A stretch of DNA of 64,000 bases. Origin: Lachnospiraceae bacterium M18-1 (GTDB lineage: Bacteria; Bacillota; Clostridia; Lachnospirales; Lachnospiraceae). A model generated the notes under the pieces. The model did not search any database. It saw nothing but the letters and a program-made list of their open reading frames with translations, and was not told where the DNA came from. Shown piece after piece: positions 62,583 to 64,000 of this stretch (position 1 is its first letter; the number at the start of each line of letters is the position of its first letter). Location: assembly GCA_000403295.2 (NCBI GenBank), contig KE159609.1, positions 1,051,432 through 1,115,431 on the forward strand. The letters are read 5' to 3'. The position numbers and the translations under genes were made by a program.

Positions 62583-64000
62583 TCAATGATACCGCGATCC
62601 TGCCTCATAGACTGCCTCGCAGGTAAGCTGGACCCCAAGCTTTTTAAATATTTTAATATCCACGTCGGACAGCATGACGGATGTATGGGCCTGGCAGTCC
62701 TCCAGCGCCGGAAGCTGTTCCAGGGCCAGGCGTGCGTCATGGCTTGAAGCCGCGCTTGCGGAGAGGGCGATCAGAACTTCATCCGTGTGGAGCCGCGGAT
62801 TCTTGCTTTTCAGATAATCCACCTTAAGCTTCTGGATCGGTTCGATAGATTCCGGAGAAAGGATGTCCAGATCATGGGGCTGTCCTGCCAATTCCTTGAT
62901 GGCGTTCAAAAGCAATGCCGCGGACGCGCCCAGAAGGCTGCTGGTCTTTCCGGTGATCATCCGCCCGTCCGGAAGCTCCAGGGCTGCCGCGGGGGCGCCG
63001 GTCTGTTCCGCGCGTACCAGCGCCGCGGCGACCACGCTCCGGTCGGCGGTAGTGATCCCGGCCTGGTTCATTAAAAGCTCCAGCTTCTGGGTCTCCTCCT
63101 CACTGCAGTTCCCTTTTAATAAGGAATTGAGGGAAGCGTAATAGCGTCGGAGGATCTCCTGGCAGGAGGCGTCCCTGCATGCCTGGTCGTCGCAGATGCA
63201 GTTTCCGGCCATATTGACGCCCATATCTGTGGGTGATTTGTAAGGGCTTTTCCCATAAATTTTTTCGAAAATGGTATTGAGCACCGGGAAGATCTCTACA
63301 TCCCGGTTGTAGTTGACTGTTGTCTCCCCATAAGCCTCCAGATGGAACGGGTCGATCATGTTGACGTCGTTCAGATCGGCGGTGGCGGCCTCGTAGGCAA
63401 GATTGACCGGGTGCTTCAGCGGGATATTCCAGATGGGAAATGTTTCAAACTTGGCATAGCCTGCATGAATCCCGCGTTTGTGCTCATGATATAGCTGTGA
63501 AAGGCAGGTGGCCATCTTTCCGCTTCCCGGCCCCGGCGCTGTGACGATGACGAGCGGGCGGGTGGTCTGGATATATTCATTTTTCCCGAAACCGTCTTCG
63601 CTGACGATCAGCGGGATGTTGGAGGGATATCCCGGGATATGATAATGGAGGTAGACACGGATGCCCAGATTCTCCAGCCTCCTTCGGAAGAGAAGGGCGC
63701 TGTCCTGCCCGGAATACTGTGTGATGGCTACGCTGCCCACATAGAGGCCGTGTTCATGAAACGAGTCGATCAGGCGCAGGACGTCGGAATCATAGGTGAT
63801 GCCCAGATCACCGCGTATTTTATTTTTCTCAATGTCCTTTGCGCTTATGACAATGATCAGCTCTGCCTGGCTTTTGAGCTGCTTGAGCATATGGAGCTTG
63901 GAATCCGGCGCAAAGCCCGGAAGCACGCGGGAAGCGTGATAATCATCAAAAAGCTTGCCGCCAAATTCCAGATACAGCTTATGGTCGAACTGCTCGATGC
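62583..64000 (-). CDS. DUF1846 family protein, truncated by window edge
   Basis: The reading frame stays open to position 64000, so the N-terminus lies beyond the window. About 472 residues are visible, against some 490-500 for the family. The partial start IEQFDHKLYLEFGGKLFDDY leads into RVLPGFAPDSKL, then IEKNKIRGDLGITYD, VTAPGPGSGKMATCLSQLYH and DMGVNMAGNC. DUF1846 proteins are conserved in Firmicutes, but their reaction is unknown. The GPGSGK stretch resembles a nucleotide-binding loop. Confidence 0.92.
   Translation of the reverse strand, partial: IEQFDHKLYLEFGGKLFDDYHASRVLPGFAPDSKLHMLKQLKSQAELIIVISAKDIEKNKIRGDLGITYDSDVLRLIDSFHEHGLYVGSVAITQYSGQDSALLFRRRLENLGIRVYLHYHIPGYPSNIPLIVSEDGFGKNEYIQTTRPLVIVTAPGPGSGKMATCLSQLYHEHKRGIHAGYAKFETFPIWNIPLKHPVNLAYEAATADLNDVNMIDPFHLEAYGETTVNYNRDVEIFPVLNTIFEKIYGKSPYKSPTDMGVNMAGNCICDDQACRDASCQEILRRYYASLNSLLKGNCSEEETQKLELLMNQAGITTADRSVVAAALVRAEQTGAPAAALELPDGRMITGKTSSLLGASAALLLNAIKELAGQPHDLDILSPESIEPIQKLKVDYLKSKNPRLHTDEVLIALSASAASSHDARLALEQLPALEDCQAHTSVMLSDVDIKIFKKLGVQLTCEAVYEAGSRYH

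Overview
The window looks like chromosome of a low-to-moderate GC, Gram-positive anaerobic gut bacterium, most likely a member of the Lachnospiraceae (Clostridia). The grounds are strong AGGAGG-type ribosome sites, Pel-type polysaccharide genes with no outer-membrane components, a DUF3343/YedF selenium-sulfur cluster, a LytTR/GHKL two-component system, a mucin-type M60 metallopeptidase carrying a dockerin, and a DUF1846 gene. No tRNA, rRNA or CRISPR array was seen.

Positions 1-43 kb form a very large cell-surface polysaccharide region built from two diverged copies of a Pel-like biosynthetic locus. Copy A (118-8110) is pelD-pelE-pelA(DUF2194)-pelF-pelG. It is followed by a large GT-C-like membrane protein, a DUF4832/4874 protein, GT4 and GT2 glycosyltransferases, an LTA-synthase-like protein and a reverse-strand GT2. 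Copy B (20313-30590) is pelD-pelE-GT-C-like-pelA-pelF-pelG. It is followed by a DUF2304 protein, a GT4, a DPM1-like GT2, a reverse-strand DUF4832/4874 protein, a GT2-pyruvyltransferase fusion, an F420H2-dehydrogenase-beta-like iron-sulfur protein, an ABC exporter, two GT2s, a reverse-strand GT2 and a third DUF4832/4874 protein. Several accessory genes of A have close paralogues in B, so the duplication probably covered more than the pel core. An Rpn-type nuclease gene and a 150-bp structured repeat lie between the copies.

Both PelD proteins keep an RxxD motif in the position of the c-di-GMP I-site while the GGDEF motif is lost. Both carry an N-terminal SDR domain whose YxxxK motif is not visible. 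The expected pathway is polymerisation by PelF from a nucleotide sugar, export through PelG with PelD/PelE, and modification by the DUF2194 protein and the surrounding transferases.

From 44.5 to 47.6 kb is a sulfur/selenium-type operon: DUF3343, a cysteine-desulfurase-like protein, YedF and an acyl-CoA dehydratase activase. From 47.7 to 53.2 kb, on the minus strand, are a MacB-like ABC transporter and a GHKL kinase/LytTR regulator pair. From 53.7 to 60.8 kb is an operon encoding a 1835-residue secreted M60 peptidase with a dockerin, a small membrane-anchored protein with a cohesin-like and a FIVAR-like domain, and a PAP2 phosphatase. CTP synthase and a DUF1846 gene cut by the window edge close the window on the minus strand.

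A family of palindromic intergenic repeats with TGTGAACAGT-type arms recurs near 8.1, 20.0, 43.1 and 46.1 kb. A related element at 53.3 kb has perfect terminal inverted repeats and an apparent 8-bp target duplication, like a MITE.
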